The notes: generated from the letters alone by a model not told the origin. 64,000 nt of DNA from Mycobacterium gallinarum (GCF_010726765.1 NZ_AP022601.1:1736001-1800000), one strand, 5' to 3'; shown: positions 9,409-18,752, counted from the first letter of the stretch. Numbers and translations are program-made.

Positions 9409-9849
9409 ATGTCTGTGCGCTACGACCAGCCCACACCCGCCGCCCGCGCCGTCAACGAACTGTTCCGCCTGCTCGCCGAGGCCGGCATCAGCGTCGCGGG
9501 CACGGTGGCAGTGCGGGTCCGGGGCCGAAAGACCGGAAAGCGTCGCGGTGTGGTCGTGAATCTGTTGACCGTCGACGGCCGCGACTACCTGGTTTCACCG
9601 CGCGGCACCACCCAGTGGGTTCGCAACGCGCGGGCGGCGGGCGCTATCGAGATGGGTCCGCGCTGGCGCAGCCACGAGGTGCGCATCACCGAGGTCGCCG
9701 ACGACGCCAAGCCGGATCTGTTGCGGCGCTACCTTGATCGGTGGTTCTGGGAGGTGAAGGGACATGTCGACGGACTGACACCCGAATCCTCGGACGCGGA
9801 GATGAGCGCGACAGCGCCGTCGATTCCCGTGTTCGAACTCCTGCGTTAG
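9409..9849 (+). CDS. Deazaflavin (F420)-dependent nitroreductase-family protein
   Basis: A 146-residue protein of the DDN/FDOR split-barrel family. Recognisable stretches are VAVRVRGRKTGKRRGVVVNLLTVDGRDYLVSPRG and WVRNARAAG, the F420-binding region of mycobacterial Ddn-like enzymes. These reduce quinones or nitro compounds with F420H2. The ATG at 9409 is preceded by AAGGAG at good spacing. It is divergent from the Rv1816-like TetR and probably its target. Its stop overlaps by 4 bases the convergent protease gene. Confidence 0.82.
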   Translation: MSVRYDQPTPAARAVNELFRLLAEAGISVAGTVAVRVRGRKTGKRRGVVVNLLTVDGRDYLVSPRGTTQWVRNARAAGAIEMGPRWRSHEVRITEVADDAKPDLLRRYLDRWFWEVKGHVDGLTPESSDAEMSATAPSIPVFELLR

Positions 9850-10526
9850 GGCACCGGAGCCGACGCCGCGGAGATGACGTCCTGGCTCGCCTGCTGATTG
9901 GCGACGTGCCAGGACACCGCGGCGGGGAACTGTCCCCAGGTGCTGTTGAACATCCCGATCATCGCGGCCCTGCCGTCGGGGGTGATGAAGTAGACCGGGC
10001 CGCCGGAATCGCCCTTCTGACTCACGACACCGTTGGCCATCGTGAACCAGCCGTTGTAGACCGCCTGAATGTTCCCGCAGCTCTCGCCCGTCACCACGCC
10101 GAAGTGGCACACCGGTAGGCCGGGTGTGGGCACGACGCCGGGATCGGACACCAGCACCAGGCCGCGCGGCAGCACGTTGTTGATCGCGACGTCGGGGGCG
10201 AGGGTGATCGCCTCCCAGTCGGTGATCTGATGGTTGGTGTCGATGGTGGCACCGTCGGGAGTGTTGTCCCGGAACGACGCCTGCTGCCCGATGTGTCTGC
10301 GGCCGCTGTCCTGCACCGTGCCGTCGCCGCGGCAGTGGCCGGCGGTGTAGGCGATGCGCGCGGCGGGGTCGACGAATCCCAATGTGCACGCGTTGGTGCC
10401 CTGGATGATTTCCATGCCCGGAAACACGATGACGCCCGGATCGGCTTGCACAGGCACACCGGGGAGCACGAGCGCGCCGAGCGATGCTGCCACTGTCGCG
10501 AAAACGCGTAACGATCGTCGGCGCAT
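9846..10526 (-). CDS. Secreted trypsin-like serine protease (Rv1815-like)
   Basis: A 226-residue exported protein. The N-terminus MRRRSLRVFATVAASLGALVLPG...VQA is a signal peptide. The catalytic His is in TAGHC near residue 64 and the Ser in KGDSGGPVYF near 173; an Asp lies between in the usual spacing (candidate ITDWEAITL). The fold is chymotrypsin-like. Length and neighbourhood match M. tuberculosis Rv1815. ATG 10526 is preceded by AAGGGGG. The 197-base region upstream holds its promoter, not resolved here. Likely acts in the cell envelope or medium; the target is unknown. Confidence 0.83.
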   Translation of the reverse strand: MRRRSLRVFATVAASLGALVLPGVPVQADPGVIVFPGMEIIQGTNACTLGFVDPAARIAYTAGHCRGDGTVQDSGRRHIGQQASFRDNTPDGATIDTNHQITDWEAITLAPDVAINNVLPRGLVLVSDPGVVPTPGLPVCHFGVVTGESCGNIQAVYNGWFTMANGVVSQKGDSGGPVYFITPDGRAAMIGMFNSTWGQFPAAVSWHVANQQASQDVISAASAPVP

Positions 10527-10723
10527 CGTCGCCCCCTTGGGTCTCAAGTGTGTAAAGGGTACCGGCGTCAAGAGATGCCCACAGGCCGAGTGCGAGAAGT
10601 GATACCCGCGCCCGACCAGGAGCAATCACACAACTGGCGTACCTACTTCAGCCCATCGGCAAGGGTCACAGAAGCGTTACAGAGTGGCAACGGCGGCCGT
10701 TCGGCCCGATCGACAAGGGGCCG

Positions 10724-12130
10724 TCAGGAATCGAAGCCGAGACCCAGCGCGTCGAGTGTGCGAAGAAAGATGTTGCGGCGCCCCGCCGAATGGTCGGCGC
10801 GGTCCAGAGACCATCGCGTCGCCTGGATGCCGATGCTCGCGATCGGTTCGGGCGGGAACGGCAACGGGCGTCGGCGCACCATCTCCAACTCGGTGCGCGG
10901 GGTGGGAATTCCGTCGAGCAGATCCAGGCACACGTCGGCCGCGAACCTCGCCGCGCCTACGCCAAGGCCGGTGAACCCGTTGACATACGCGACCCGGTCA
11001 TCGTGGGCCCGACCCCAGTGCGCGCAGAAGCGAGTGTTGGTGTCGATGGCGCCGGCCCAGCGGTGCGAGAACCGGACGTCGTCGAGTTGAGGGAACGTGA
11101 TGAAGAAGTGCGCGGCGAGGCGCTGATACGTGTCGGGCCGATCCTCGTAGGTGGAATCGACCTTGCCTCCGAAGTGATACACCGCGTCATAACCGCCCCA
11201 CACGATGCGGTTGTCCACGGTCAACCGGTAGTAGTGAAACTGGTTGGCGCAGTCACCGATTCCCTGCCTGTTCCGCCACCCGATGCGGTCCAGCTGCGCG
11301 TCGGTCAGCGGCTCGGTCGCCAGCACGTAGTCGTAAACCGGAACGGTGTGCAACCGGTTGCGGCGCAACAGGCTCGGGTAGACGTTCGTCGCCAGCACCA
11401 CCTGGCGCGCGGTGATGGCCGCGGCGGCGGTGTGCACGCGCAGCGCACGGCTCTCGGACTCCAACCGGGTGGCGTTGGCGCGCTCGTAGATCTGCACGCC
11501 CGCGTCCGTGCACGCGCGGGCGAGCTCGAACGCCAGCTTGGCCGGGTGGACGATGGCGCACGTGTCGGCACTGAACAGCCCCGCCAGATAGGTCGGCGAG
11601 TTCGCTTCGGCGCGGACGTGCTGCGTGTCGAGGAAGCGGCCCTCTCCCCCGTCCGCGGCGTCCCGCAGCCAGTCGACCTGATGCGGTTCGGTGGCGACCG
11701 AAAGCATTCCGGTGCGCTGCCACTCCGTATCCAGCCTCAGACGCTCGATGTCGGCCTGCATGCCGTCGAGGTTCTGGATGCCCATCTGGTCCAGAGTGTG
11801 GATCTCGTTGGGCCAGCGTGTTTTTCCGTTCTCGGCTCCGTGAGTCAGGCTGGCGTCGACGAATCCGCCGTTTCGTCCCGATGCCGCCCACGCGATGCGG
11901 TTGGCCTCGATGAGGACGATGCGCCGGTCCGGATTGCGCTCGGCGGCATGCAGTGCCGTCCAGAGCCCGGTGTAGCCGCCGCCGACCACGAGCAGGTCGC
12001 AGGTGATCGATGCGGTCAGCTGAGGGTAGGCGGGCCGGGGAATGTCCAGCCACATCGAACCGAAGGAGCTTGCCGCAAGCGAACGTTCGATCAACCGGGG
12101 ATCTACGGGGGCATCGAACACTGTGTGCAC
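10724..12130 (-). CDS. FAD-dependent amine/amino-acid oxidase-like oxidoreductase (DadA/PuuB type)
   Basis: A 468-residue DAO-family flavoprotein. The FAD site is VVGGGYTGLWTALHAAERNP (about residues 48-67), followed by the family stretch EANRIAWAASGRNGGFVD near residue 90. Near the end are HRWAGAIDTNTRF and YVNGFTGLGVGAARFAAD, typical for gamma-glutamylputrescine or sarcosine oxidase-like proteins. Such enzymes oxidise a C-N bond of an amine or amino acid. Start is GTG at 12130. It stands alone between the protease gene and a 260-base gap, so context gives no substrate. Confidence 0.82.
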   Translation of the reverse strand: MHTVFDAPVDPRLIERSLAASSFGSMWLDIPRPAYPQLTASITCDLLVVGGGYTGLWTALHAAERNPDRRIVLIEANRIAWAASGRNGGFVDASLTHGAENGKTRWPNEIHTLDQMGIQNLDGMQADIERLRLDTEWQRTGMLSVATEPHQVDWLRDAADGGEGRFLDTQHVRAEANSPTYLAGLFSADTCAIVHPAKLAFELARACTDAGVQIYERANATRLESESRALRVHTAAAAITARQVVLATNVYPSLLRRNRLHTVPVYDYVLATEPLTDAQLDRIGWRNRQGIGDCANQFHYYRLTVDNRIVWGGYDAVYHFGGKVDSTYEDRPDTYQRLAAHFFITFPQLDDVRFSHRWAGAIDTNTRFCAHWGRAHDDRVAYVNGFTGLGVGAARFAADVCLDLLDGIPTPRTELEMVRRRPLPFPPEPIASIGIQATRWSLDRADHSAGRRNIFLRTLDALGLGFDS

Positions 12131-12390
12131 ACGGCGGAGACTACGGGGCCGATGGCGGCGGCGTCGAGGATCCGTTGCCGGGCCGGTGAGGATGGCTGCG
12201 TGGCGCTCGTGGTCTCGGCGCGAACGGGCGCAATACCACGGTGCCTACGACGGCCGCGGCACAGCTCGGGCGTCCTTCGAGGCCGCCGGTTGCATCACCT
12301 CGACGCCGCCCGGCGATTCGCGACACCGTGCGGGTCAACGGATGGCCGAGCGCGAGACGGGGTCCGCTGTGCAGCGATGGTATGGCGACC
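12131..12390. other. Intergenic stretch, no gene recognised
   Basis: This 260-base gap has open frames on both strands, but their arginine-rich translations look like no known family and no ribosome binding site stands out. It holds the promoter of the leftward oxidase gene. I see no terminator or repeat in it. Confidence 0.4.
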
Positions 12391-13572
12391 TTATTGCCGA
12401 TCGGTCGCCGGTGTTTCGCCGATCTGCCTGACGGCAGGGCGCAGGCCACCTCCGCTGAAGCGGGTCAACACGGGTCCGACAATCGCGAGGATGAATACGT
12501 AGGGAGTCGCGACCGCACCGAGCTGTGGGATCGACATCGCGACCAGGCCGATGATGACGAGTGAGAATTCCCCACGGGCGATCAGCGCCATACCCGCGCG
12601 CAACTGCCCGGGCCTGCCCACCCCGTCACGACGGGCGGCGAACCGGCCGGTCAACACCTTCGTCACGGCTGTCACCGCCGCGAGCGCCAGAGCGGCGGGC
12701 AGCATCGGAATCAACTCCGCAGGGTTCACGGAGAAGCCGATTGCCAGGAAGAAGATTGCCGCGAACAGATCCCGCAGCGGGCTCAGCACAATCCGCGCGC
12801 GGTCCGCGGCGTCACCGGTCAGCGTGAGACCGACCAGGAACGCACCGACCGCGGCCGACGCGTGCACGAACTCGGCCAGCGCGGCAACGATCAACGTCAG
12901 GCCCATGATTCGCAGTAGAAGCTGCTCGTTGTCAGGATGCGCAACCAGGCGGCCGAGGTGATGTCCCCAGCGAAGGGAGGCGATGAACGCCACCACCAAC
13001 GCGGCAACGGCGAACGTGACGCCGAGAATCGCCTGCCACCAGGTTCCGCCTGCCGCGAGGACCGCCAGCAAGGGGAGGTAGGCCGCCATCGCGAAGTCCT
13101 CGAGCACGAGAATTGACAGGACGGCCGGGGTCTCGCGGTTGCCGAGCCGGCGCAGGTCGGAGAGCAGCCTGGCGATGACGCCTGACGACGAAATGTACGT
13201 CACGCCGGCCAGCGCCAGGATCCCGACGCCGTCGAGCCCGAGCAGCCAGCCCGCGATCGCCCCGGGTGGCGCATTGAGAAACAGATCTACCCACGCCGAC
13301 GGCAGATGTCTGCGCAGGCTGCTGGCGAATTCGCCGATCGAGAACTCCAGCCCCAACACGAGCAGCAGAAGGACCACACCGATGGTTGCCCCGGCGTGAA
13401 CGAATTCCCCGGCAGCGGGTATCGGCGCGACGCCGCCGTCTCCGAGTGCCAGGCCTACCAGGAGATACAGCGGGATTGGCGACAGTGCGAACCTGCGTGC
13501 AGCGCTGCCCAGCACAGTGAGCACCGTGAGGATGACGCCGAGCTCCAGCAGCAACGTCGCCGAGATCTGCAC
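12391..13572 (-). CDS. CPA2 cation/proton antiporter (KefB/KhtU-like)
   Basis: A 393-residue integral membrane protein with about 11-12 hydrophobic segments, starting at LLELGVILTVLTVLGSAAR. Family motifs include the LVLGLEFS stretch of TM3 and SSSGVIARLL in TM5. No cytosolic TrkA-N or C domain is attached. The gene directly upstream (3-base gap) encodes a separate TrkA-C-type subunit, the arrangement of Bacillus KhtT/KhtU. It most likely exports K+ or another monovalent cation in exchange for H+, gated by the partner. Confidence 0.85.
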   Translation of the reverse strand: MQISATLLLELGVILTVLTVLGSAARRFALSPIPLYLLVGLALGDGGVAPIPAAGEFVHAGATIGVVLLLLVLGLEFSIGEFASSLRRHLPSAWVDLFLNAPPGAIAGWLLGLDGVGILALAGVTYISSSGVIARLLSDLRRLGNRETPAVLSILVLEDFAMAAYLPLLAVLAAGGTWWQAILGVTFAVAALVVAFIASLRWGHHLGRLVAHPDNEQLLLRIMGLTLIVAALAEFVHASAAVGAFLVGLTLTGDAADRARIVLSPLRDLFAAIFFLAIGFSVNPAELIPMLPAALALAAVTAVTKVLTGRFAARRDGVGRPGQLRAGMALIARGEFSLVIIGLVAMSIPQLGAVATPYVFILAIVGPVLTRFSGGGLRPAVRQIGETPATDRQ

Positions 13573-13575
13573 CGG

Positions 13576-14058
13576 TCAGCCTCTGGCGACGATGTCTTCG
13601 ACGCCAAGGATGCCTTCCGCGGTGCCGATCACCACCAAAACGTCACCGGCGCGGAGAGTTTCGGCCGGACCTGGCGAAGCGAGGACCGCGTCGTCGCGCA
13701 CGATCGCGACGATGGACGCGCCGGTGCGCGTCCGTGCCCGGGTCTCCCCGAGGGGGCGATTCGCAAATGGACTCCCGGGCTCGAGGACAACTTGTCCGGC
13801 ATCGAGGCCCGGGACTTCGCGGGTGAGGTCGGCGAATCGTTCCGCGATTCGCGGCGCACCCAGGATCTGAGCGAGGGCTTCTGCCTCGTCCTCGGTCAGT
13901 CGGAACACGTGCTGTGCCTGGTCGGGGTCCTCCTTTGGGTACACGACGATTTCGAAGTCACGGGTGCGTCGTGCGACCACGCCGATCCGGTCGCCGTCAC
14001 GATTGTCGAATTCGTAGCGCAACCCGACGCCGGGCAGCAAAACCTCTCGGACATCCAT
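13576..14058 (-). CDS. TrkA-C (RCK_C) domain regulatory subunit, KhtT-like
   Basis: A 160-residue soluble protein. The N-terminal ~70 residues (MDVREVLLPGVGLRYEFDNRDG) match the KhtT-type N-domain, and the C-terminal half (SPFANRPLGETRARTRTGASIVAIVRDD) is a TrkA-C/RCK_C ligand-binding domain. KhtT-like proteins gate CPA2 antiporters in response to pH or c-di-AMP. ATG 14058 is chosen; open sequence upstream is the antisense shadow of the desaturase. It lies 3 bases before the antiporter gene, so one operon. Confidence 0.83.
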   Translation of the reverse strand: MDVREVLLPGVGLRYEFDNRDGDRIGVVARRTRDFEIVVYPKEDPDQAQHVFRLTEDEAEALAQILGAPRIAERFADLTREVPGLDAGQVVLEPGSPFANRPLGETRARTRTGASIVAIVRDDAVLASPGPAETLRAGDVLVVIGTAEGILGVEDIVARG

Positions 14059-14087
14059 GGCTCCATACTGCGGGGTGGAGCGCCGAT

Positions 14088-15023
14088 CTATACGCGAACC
14101 CTTGCAGACCCCTCGTCGACGCGGCGTCCGGCGGGCTCCCAACCCGGCGGACCGAAGGCATAGCCCAGCTTGTCTCGCCAGCGTGACGCGCACCGGACGT
14201 CGCGGAAGATCGCCACATATTCGTGCGTCTGCAGCGTCCAGATGTTGTAGGTGTCGACCTGCTTGGTCAGCCCGTAGTTCGGGCGCACGTTCTCTTCCTT
14301 GAAGCTGCCGAACAGCCGGTCCCAGAGGATGAAGATGCCGCCGTAGTTCTTGTCGAGGTACTGCTGGTCCATGCCGTGGTGAACGCGGTGATGCGACGGC
14401 GTATTGAAGACGAATTCGATTGGCCGCCAGAGCTTTCCGATGCGCTCGGTGTGGATCCAGAATTGGTAGATGAGGTTGATGGAGAAGCTGGCGAACACCA
14501 TCCACGGCGGCACACCGAGCAGTGGCAGCAGCGCCCGCAGGAACACGTCGCCGCTGATGTTCCACTTCTGGCGCAGCGCGGTGGCGAAGTTGAAGTACTG
14601 GCTGGAGTGATGTGCTTGATGGGTCGCCCAGATCAGGCGGACGCGGTGCGCGATCCGGTGATAGAAGTAGTAGAGGACGTCGACGCCGACGATGGCGATC
14701 ACCCAGGTGTACCAGGCGGTGGACGGCAGCTGCCACGGGGCCACGTAGACGTAGAGCGCGGCATAGGCCAACAGGGCGATGGCGTTGAGGACGCCACTGG
14801 TGGCGATCGAAACCAGCCCCATCTTGATGCTCGCCCACGCGTCGGGCTTCAGATAGGCGCCCGCCGGTGCCCGTTCCGCCTCGTCATGTACCAGCTTTCC
14901 CGCGCTGACCCATTCGATGATCAGCATGATGAGGAAGAACGGGATCGCGAACGTCACCGGGTCGTGCATCAGCGGCGGTAGCACGTCCGAGAAGACACGT
15001 GTCCAGGCCCCGTTCACGTCCAA
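14088..15023 (-). CDS. erg3: Sterol desaturase/fatty acid hydroxylase family protein (Erg3-like)
   Basis: About 311 residues with several membrane segments and the diiron histidine clusters of the FA_hydroxylase superfamily: HRIAHR, HQAHHSS and HRVHHGMD. M. tuberculosis Rv1814 (Erg3, ~300 aa) is the closest by gene order, since Rv1815-1819-like genes lie nearby. I chose the TTG at 15023, which has GGAGG 7 bases upstream; ATG 14969 would give 293 residues. It would insert or use a C-H oxidation in a lipid at the membrane. Sterol substrates in mycobacteria are unproven. Confidence 0.85.
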   Translation of the reverse strand: MDVNGAWTRVFSDVLPPLMHDPVTFAIPFFLIMLIIEWVSAGKLVHDEAERAPAGAYLKPDAWASIKMGLVSIATSGVLNAIALLAYAALYVYVAPWQLPSTAWYTWVIAIVGVDVLYYFYHRIAHRVRLIWATHQAHHSSQYFNFATALRQKWNISGDVFLRALLPLLGVPPWMVFASFSINLIYQFWIHTERIGKLWRPIEFVFNTPSHHRVHHGMDQQYLDKNYGGIFILWDRLFGSFKEENVRPNYGLTKQVDTYNIWTLQTHEYVAIFRDVRCASRWRDKLGYAFGPPGWEPAGRRVDEGSARVRV

Positions 15024-15069
15024 GGTGACACCTCCGGTGGGAAAGTCTACGACCAAGCGGGGCGAGCGA

Positions 15070-15097
15070 TGGGCCCACGCCCGAAGGGCAGGGGACG
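15070..15097 (+). repeat. Dispersed 28-base intergenic repeat, copy 1
   Basis: This copy and the one at 26975-27002 (other orientation) match at 27 of 28 positions: TGGGCCCACGCCCGAAGGGC, then A or C, then GGGGACG. The core GCCC-GAA-GGGC can form a small hairpin. Both copies lie in short gaps between leftward genes. Confidence 0.6.
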
Positions 15098-15115
15098 AAG
15101 GGAACTCGGAGTTGC

Positions 15116-16705
15116 TCAGCGGAAGCTGAGCACCTCGTCCCCCCAGGCCAATCGCAGGTCACGGTCCAGATCGTCGACCACCCGTTCGGATGCATCGATG
15201 ATCAGCGACGCCCGATCCTCTTTGCGGTACGGACGCCACTCGGGATCCCCGGCCGACGCGGACGGCGTGCCGTCCACCGCGAAGCTCATCCAACGCCTGC
15301 GCAGCCGCGCCGACACCGTCTTGCCGGCCTTGAGGCCGCCCAATTTGAATGTCGGGTCCTTAGGGCCGCCGACCAGGTTGCCCCATACATACGGCAACTC
15401 GGTGGCGTGCGCCGCGCCGAGGCGCAACAGGCGCAGCATCGGGGGCGCGAAGTCGAACCGGTAGAGGTAGACGGGTGCGACCTCCCGGTGGCCGTCGGCA
15501 AACCAGATCGACGGCATGCGGAAACCGATGTCGCGGGCCACCCCCATGCCGATCGTCTTGGGCCGGCCGCGGTATGCGGTGCGGATCTGCGCTTCATCGG
15601 GCAGCTGCAGCGCCGGCTGCTCGGCGGCGATCTCGGTGAACATCGCGCGCAGCGCCTGCGGCGAGATCGGCATCAACGGCGACTTCATCCACCGGAACAG
15701 CGCGGCCTCGTGCTTGTTCGTGCCGATGATCAACGGGACTGGATGCGTGCGACTTTCTCGGGCCAGCTTCACCGGGTGCGCGGGAATGACGTCACCGTCG
15801 ATGATCGGCGCGAAGGCCAGTGTCCCCGGCCAGCGGGCCGGCACTTCGTCGAAAACCTTCTTGGAGGCCGCCAACACGGCCTCGATCGGAACTGCGGGCA
15901 GGCGTTGGGCTTCGCCCCGCCCGATGTCCAGCGCATCGAGGAACAACTCGGCGAAGCGGCGGCCGCGCTCGGAGTCGTAGATCGACGTCGCCGGCGAACT
16001 CTGGGCGATGGCCGCCGAGAACAGTCCCGCGGCGGCGGGGCTCGCCAGCAGCGTGGTCACCATGCCTGCGCCGGCCGACTCGCCGAACAATGTGACGCGG
16101 GCGGGGTCGCCGCCGAATCCGGCGATGTTGTCGCGCACCCATTGCAGTGCGAACAGCGCGTCGCGCAGGCCGAGATTGGTATCGAACCCGTCGCCGAAGG
16201 AGGACAGGTCCAGGAACCCGAGTGCGCCCAACCGGTAGTTGACCGTGACGATCAGCGCGTCGCCGCCGCTCGCCAGTGCAGCACCGTGATACAGCGATTG
16301 CGCCGACGAGCCGAGGATGTAAGCGCCGCCGTGCAGCCACACCATCACCGGTTTGCCGTCCCCCGCCTCGGTATCCGACGACGCCCACACGTTCAACGTC
16401 AGGCAGTCGTCACCCTGCGGCGCGCCGAGGTCGATCGGGATCCTCGGATCGGTGGGCTGTGGGCAGACGGGTCCCACCCGCGTCGCGTCGGCCGGCTCCG
16501 ACCACCGCTGGGGCGCCTGGGGTGCCCGCCACCGCAGGTCGCCGGCTGGCGCCGCGGCATAGCGAATGCCCTTCCACACCTTGATCGTTCCGTTGTCGAC
16601 GCCGCGAACGGGTCCGTAGCTGGTGTCGACGACCGGCCGCTCGACTGCGGGCACCGCCGGCGACCCGTCGTCGGCAGAGCGTCGCGTATTGGCCTCTGCT
16701 GTCAC
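15116..16705 (-). CDS. Type B carboxylesterase/lipase
   Basis: A 529-residue alpha/beta hydrolase of the carboxylesterase B family. It has YGPVRG at the N-terminus, the DDCLTLNVW stretch, the oxyanion-hole HGGAY, and the nucleophile elbow TLFGESAGAG containing the catalytic serine. Glu and His of the triad fall in the C-terminal half (IIGTNKHEA region and HATELPYVWGN). It hydrolyses carboxylic esters; no signal peptide is evident. The GTG at 16705 has GGAGG upstream. It is divergent from the MpaB-like oxygenase gene. Confidence 0.87.
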   Translation of the reverse strand: MTAEANTRRSADDGSPAVPAVERPVVDTSYGPVRGVDNGTIKVWKGIRYAAAPAGDLRWRAPQAPQRWSEPADATRVGPVCPQPTDPRIPIDLGAPQGDDCLTLNVWASSDTEAGDGKPVMVWLHGGAYILGSSAQSLYHGAALASGGDALIVTVNYRLGALGFLDLSSFGDGFDTNLGLRDALFALQWVRDNIAGFGGDPARVTLFGESAGAGMVTTLLASPAAAGLFSAAIAQSSPATSIYDSERGRRFAELFLDALDIGRGEAQRLPAVPIEAVLAASKKVFDEVPARWPGTLAFAPIIDGDVIPAHPVKLARESRTHPVPLIIGTNKHEAALFRWMKSPLMPISPQALRAMFTEIAAEQPALQLPDEAQIRTAYRGRPKTIGMGVARDIGFRMPSIWFADGHREVAPVYLYRFDFAPPMLRLLRLGAAHATELPYVWGNLVGGPKDPTFKLGGLKAGKTVSARLRRRWMSFAVDGTPSASAGDPEWRPYRKEDRASLIIDASERVVDDLDRDLRLAWGDEVLSFR

Positions 16706-16742
16706 CGATTGACCTCCTCGATGAGAAAACAACCACTCCACA

Positions 16743-16756
16743 GTACGCGCGCGTAC
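16743..16756. promoter_or_regulatory. Palindrome in divergent promoter
   Basis: GTACGCGCGCGTAC is a perfect 14-bp palindrome in the 87-base region between the esterase and MpaB-like genes. A TetR gene lies in the rightward operon, so this may be its operator. CG-rich palindromes also occur by chance, so the call is weak. Confidence 0.4.
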
Positions 16757-16792
16757 CGCATCTCTCCGCGGTCGGATGGTATACCTGGTGGT

Positions 16793-17734
16793 GTGAGTGT
16801 CACATTTATACCGAAGCGGGTCGTCGCCGCCGAGAAGCTTCGCCACCGCATCGTGCAGGATTTCGAGAAGAGCGCTGGTCGTCATGATGATCCGGCGATC
16901 TACGGTGGGCCACCAGGCGATCCCGGGCTGATCGGGCCCGGCAGCATGTCGTGGGAGATCAACGCCGACCTGGCATCCGTCTCGCAGGCCGGTTTGCCCG
17001 CGATCGTGCTGGAGATCCTCCATCCGTCCGTGGTGGCCGGCGTTCAGGATCTGTCCAACTACCGCGAAGACCCATTTCAGCGCGCCCGCGCCACCCTCGG
17101 CTACGTGCTGACCACGACGTTCGGCAACACCGAGGCCGCCACCCGGGTCATCGAACGCGTCAAGCACGTGCACTCGTTCGTCACCGGCACTCGCCCCGAC
17201 GGCGTGCCGTACCGCGCCCTGGATCCCGAGCTGATCGCCTGGGTCCACACATGCATCCCGTGGATGATTCTGCGGACCTATGAACACACCAAACGCCCGC
17301 TGAGCCGCGAGGAGCAAGACCGGTATCTGACCGAACAGGCGGTGATCGGCAGGTTGGGCGGCGCCGACTGGGTGCCGACGACGGCCGCCGAACTCGACGA
17401 TTACGTCGAGACCATGCGACCGAAGCTGAGCGTGAACGCGCAGACGCGTGAGTTCATCGACTTCTTGACGACGTCGCCGTTCTTCCCCGACCTGCCAAGG
17501 CCGGTGGACCGGCAACTGCACCGGTTCGCCATCCACGCGGGCATGAGCCGCGCCCCGGCGTGGGCACGCGAGCTCATCGGCTATGACCGCCCGTCCGCGC
17601 TTATTCGCCGGCTCATCGAACCCGCCCTGCACCTCGACGCCCGGCACTTGCGGTGGGCATTCGGGACACCGCGCTACGCCCAGCTCGCCCGCGAACGTGC
17701 CGCAGGTGCGCGTCCGAAGGTCGCGGTGTCGTGA
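16793..17734 (+). CDS. MpaB/DUF2236-family oxygenase-like protein
   Basis: A 313-residue protein of the DUF2236 family (relatives: MpaB oxygenase and the rubber oxygenase Lcp, a b-type haem protein). The family core is RARATLGYVLTTTFG followed by KHVHSFVTGTRPDG, with conserved His as likely haem ligand, and later HTCIPWMIL. Mycobacteria carry several copies of unknown substrate. Start is GTG 16793 (a GTG at 16799 is possible). Its stop overlaps the TetR start by four bases, so the two are translationally coupled. Confidence 0.8.
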   Translation: MSVTFIPKRVVAAEKLRHRIVQDFEKSAGRHDDPAIYGGPPGDPGLIGPGSMSWEINADLASVSQAGLPAIVLEILHPSVVAGVQDLSNYREDPFQRARATLGYVLTTTFGNTEAATRVIERVKHVHSFVTGTRPDGVPYRALDPELIAWVHTCIPWMILRTYEHTKRPLSREEQDRYLTEQAVIGRLGGADWVPTTAAELDDYVETMRPKLSVNAQTREFIDFLTTSPFFPDLPRPVDRQLHRFAIHAGMSRAPAWARELIGYDRPSALIRRLIEPALHLDARHLRWAFGTPRYAQLARERAAGARPKVAVS

Positions 17735-18360
17735 TCGACGCGCAGCTCATCGAGGTCATCGGCGGCGCCGCGTCCATCGGCAAAGCGGGCGGCAACGTGG
17801 ACGAAGCGGCCGACCGGACCAGTCAACGCATACTCGACGCCGCTCTTCAGGAGGCGGCAGCAGTTGGGCTGCAACGGATTACGGTCGAGGATGTGGTGCG
17901 CCGCGCTGGTGTGTCACGGATGACGGCCTACCGCCGCTATCCCCGTCGCGACGATCTGGTGGAAGCGCTGGTTCGCCGGGAGACGCAACGGTTCCTCGGC
18001 GCTGTCGCCGATGCCATCGACGCCACCGACGATCCCAACGAAGGGGTGGCCGCGGCGTTCATCGCCGCGGTCACGTTCGCCCGCGAGCATCCGATGCTGC
18101 GTCGCGCCGGTCACGTCGAACCCGCACCGATCGATTCGGCGGAACTGTTGAAGATGGGGTCGGCGTTCATCGCCAACTACATCCACGGTGACACGCCGGG
18201 GACACCGCCACGGCAGGTCCGCTGGGTCGCCGATGTGTTCGCCCGGTTGTTCGTCACCTATATCTCGATGCCGCCGGACGACCCCGACTTCAGCGACGAC
18301 GCCGAATTGCGTCAGTTCGCGCACGAGGTACTCACACCCATGGTCGAACGCGCCGTCTGA
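17731..18360 (+). CDS. TetR-family regulator
   Basis: A 209-residue TetR regulator whose HTH is ITVEDVVRRAGVSRMTAYRRYPRRDDLV (about residues 50-77), preceded by a ~30-residue N-terminal extension. I chose GTG 17731 because it overlaps the upstream stop (GTGA); the reading frame is open further left but that region is the oxygenase gene. It precedes two SMR efflux genes by 23 bases, so it probably controls this four-gene operon. Confidence 0.85.
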   Translation: MIDAQLIEVIGGAASIGKAGGNVDEAADRTSQRILDAALQEAAAVGLQRITVEDVVRRAGVSRMTAYRRYPRRDDLVEALVRRETQRFLGAVADAIDATDDPNEGVAAAFIAAVTFAREHPMLRRAGHVEPAPIDSAELLKMGSAFIANYIHGDTPGTPPRQVRWVADVFARLFVTYISMPPDDPDFSDDAELRQFAHEVLTPMVERAV

Positions 18361-18383
18361 GGGCCATGGCATAGCTTGGTGCC

Positions 18384-18752
18384 GTGCTGAAGTGGGCGCT
18401 GCTTGCGGGCGCGATCTCGACCGAGGTCGCCGCCACGCTGTCTCTGCGTGCCGCCCAGGATCATTCGGCGTGGCTCGCGGTCGTGGTCGCCGGCTATCTC
18501 ACCTCGTTTATGTTCTTGACGATGGTGCTGCGCGCCGGCGTACCCGTTGGCATCGCGTACGGAATCTGGGGCGCGCTGGGCACGGCGGTCACTGCGGTTC
18601 TGGCCGCCGTGCTCTTCGGTGACCCGTTCACCTGGCCGATCGTCGCGGGCATCGGGCTCATCATCGCCGGGGTGCTGCTGATCGAGCTCGGTTCGCATCG
18701 CGCCTCGGCCGCCGAGCCGGAACCGGATGTCCCCGCCGGGGCGGCTCGGTGA
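18384..18752 (+). CDS. SMR-family efflux subunit 1
   Basis: A 122-residue small multidrug resistance protein with four membrane segments. The essential glutamate is in the first one (AISTEVAATLSLRA, Glu14), and the later GIAYGIWGALGTAVTAVLA is the family signature. The C-terminus has a ~20-residue hydrophilic tail absent from the partner. It overlaps the next SMR gene by 4 bases. Adjacent unequal SMR genes usually form a heterodimeric exporter (EbrAB, YkkCD), so the pair likely works together. Confidence 0.88.
   Translation: MLKWALLAGAISTEVAATLSLRAAQDHSAWLAVVVAGYLTSFMFLTMVLRAGVPVGIAYGIWGALGTAVTAVLAAVLFGDPFTWPIVAGIGLIIAGVLLIELGSHRASAAEPEPDVPAGAAR

Noticed and set aside
10790..12502. Rightward 570-codon open frame opposite the FAD oxidase gene
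   Set aside because: The leftward frame has clear FAD motifs; this one is compositional shadow that runs into the antiporter gene.
16778..16785. GGTATACC palindrome near the MpaB-like gene start
   Set aside because: Eight bases of symmetry is expected by chance and it has no second copy.
15407..16792. Upstream open frame in phase with the MpaB-like gene
   Set aside because: It lies antisense to the carboxylesterase; the oxygenase family similarity starts only at about 16793.
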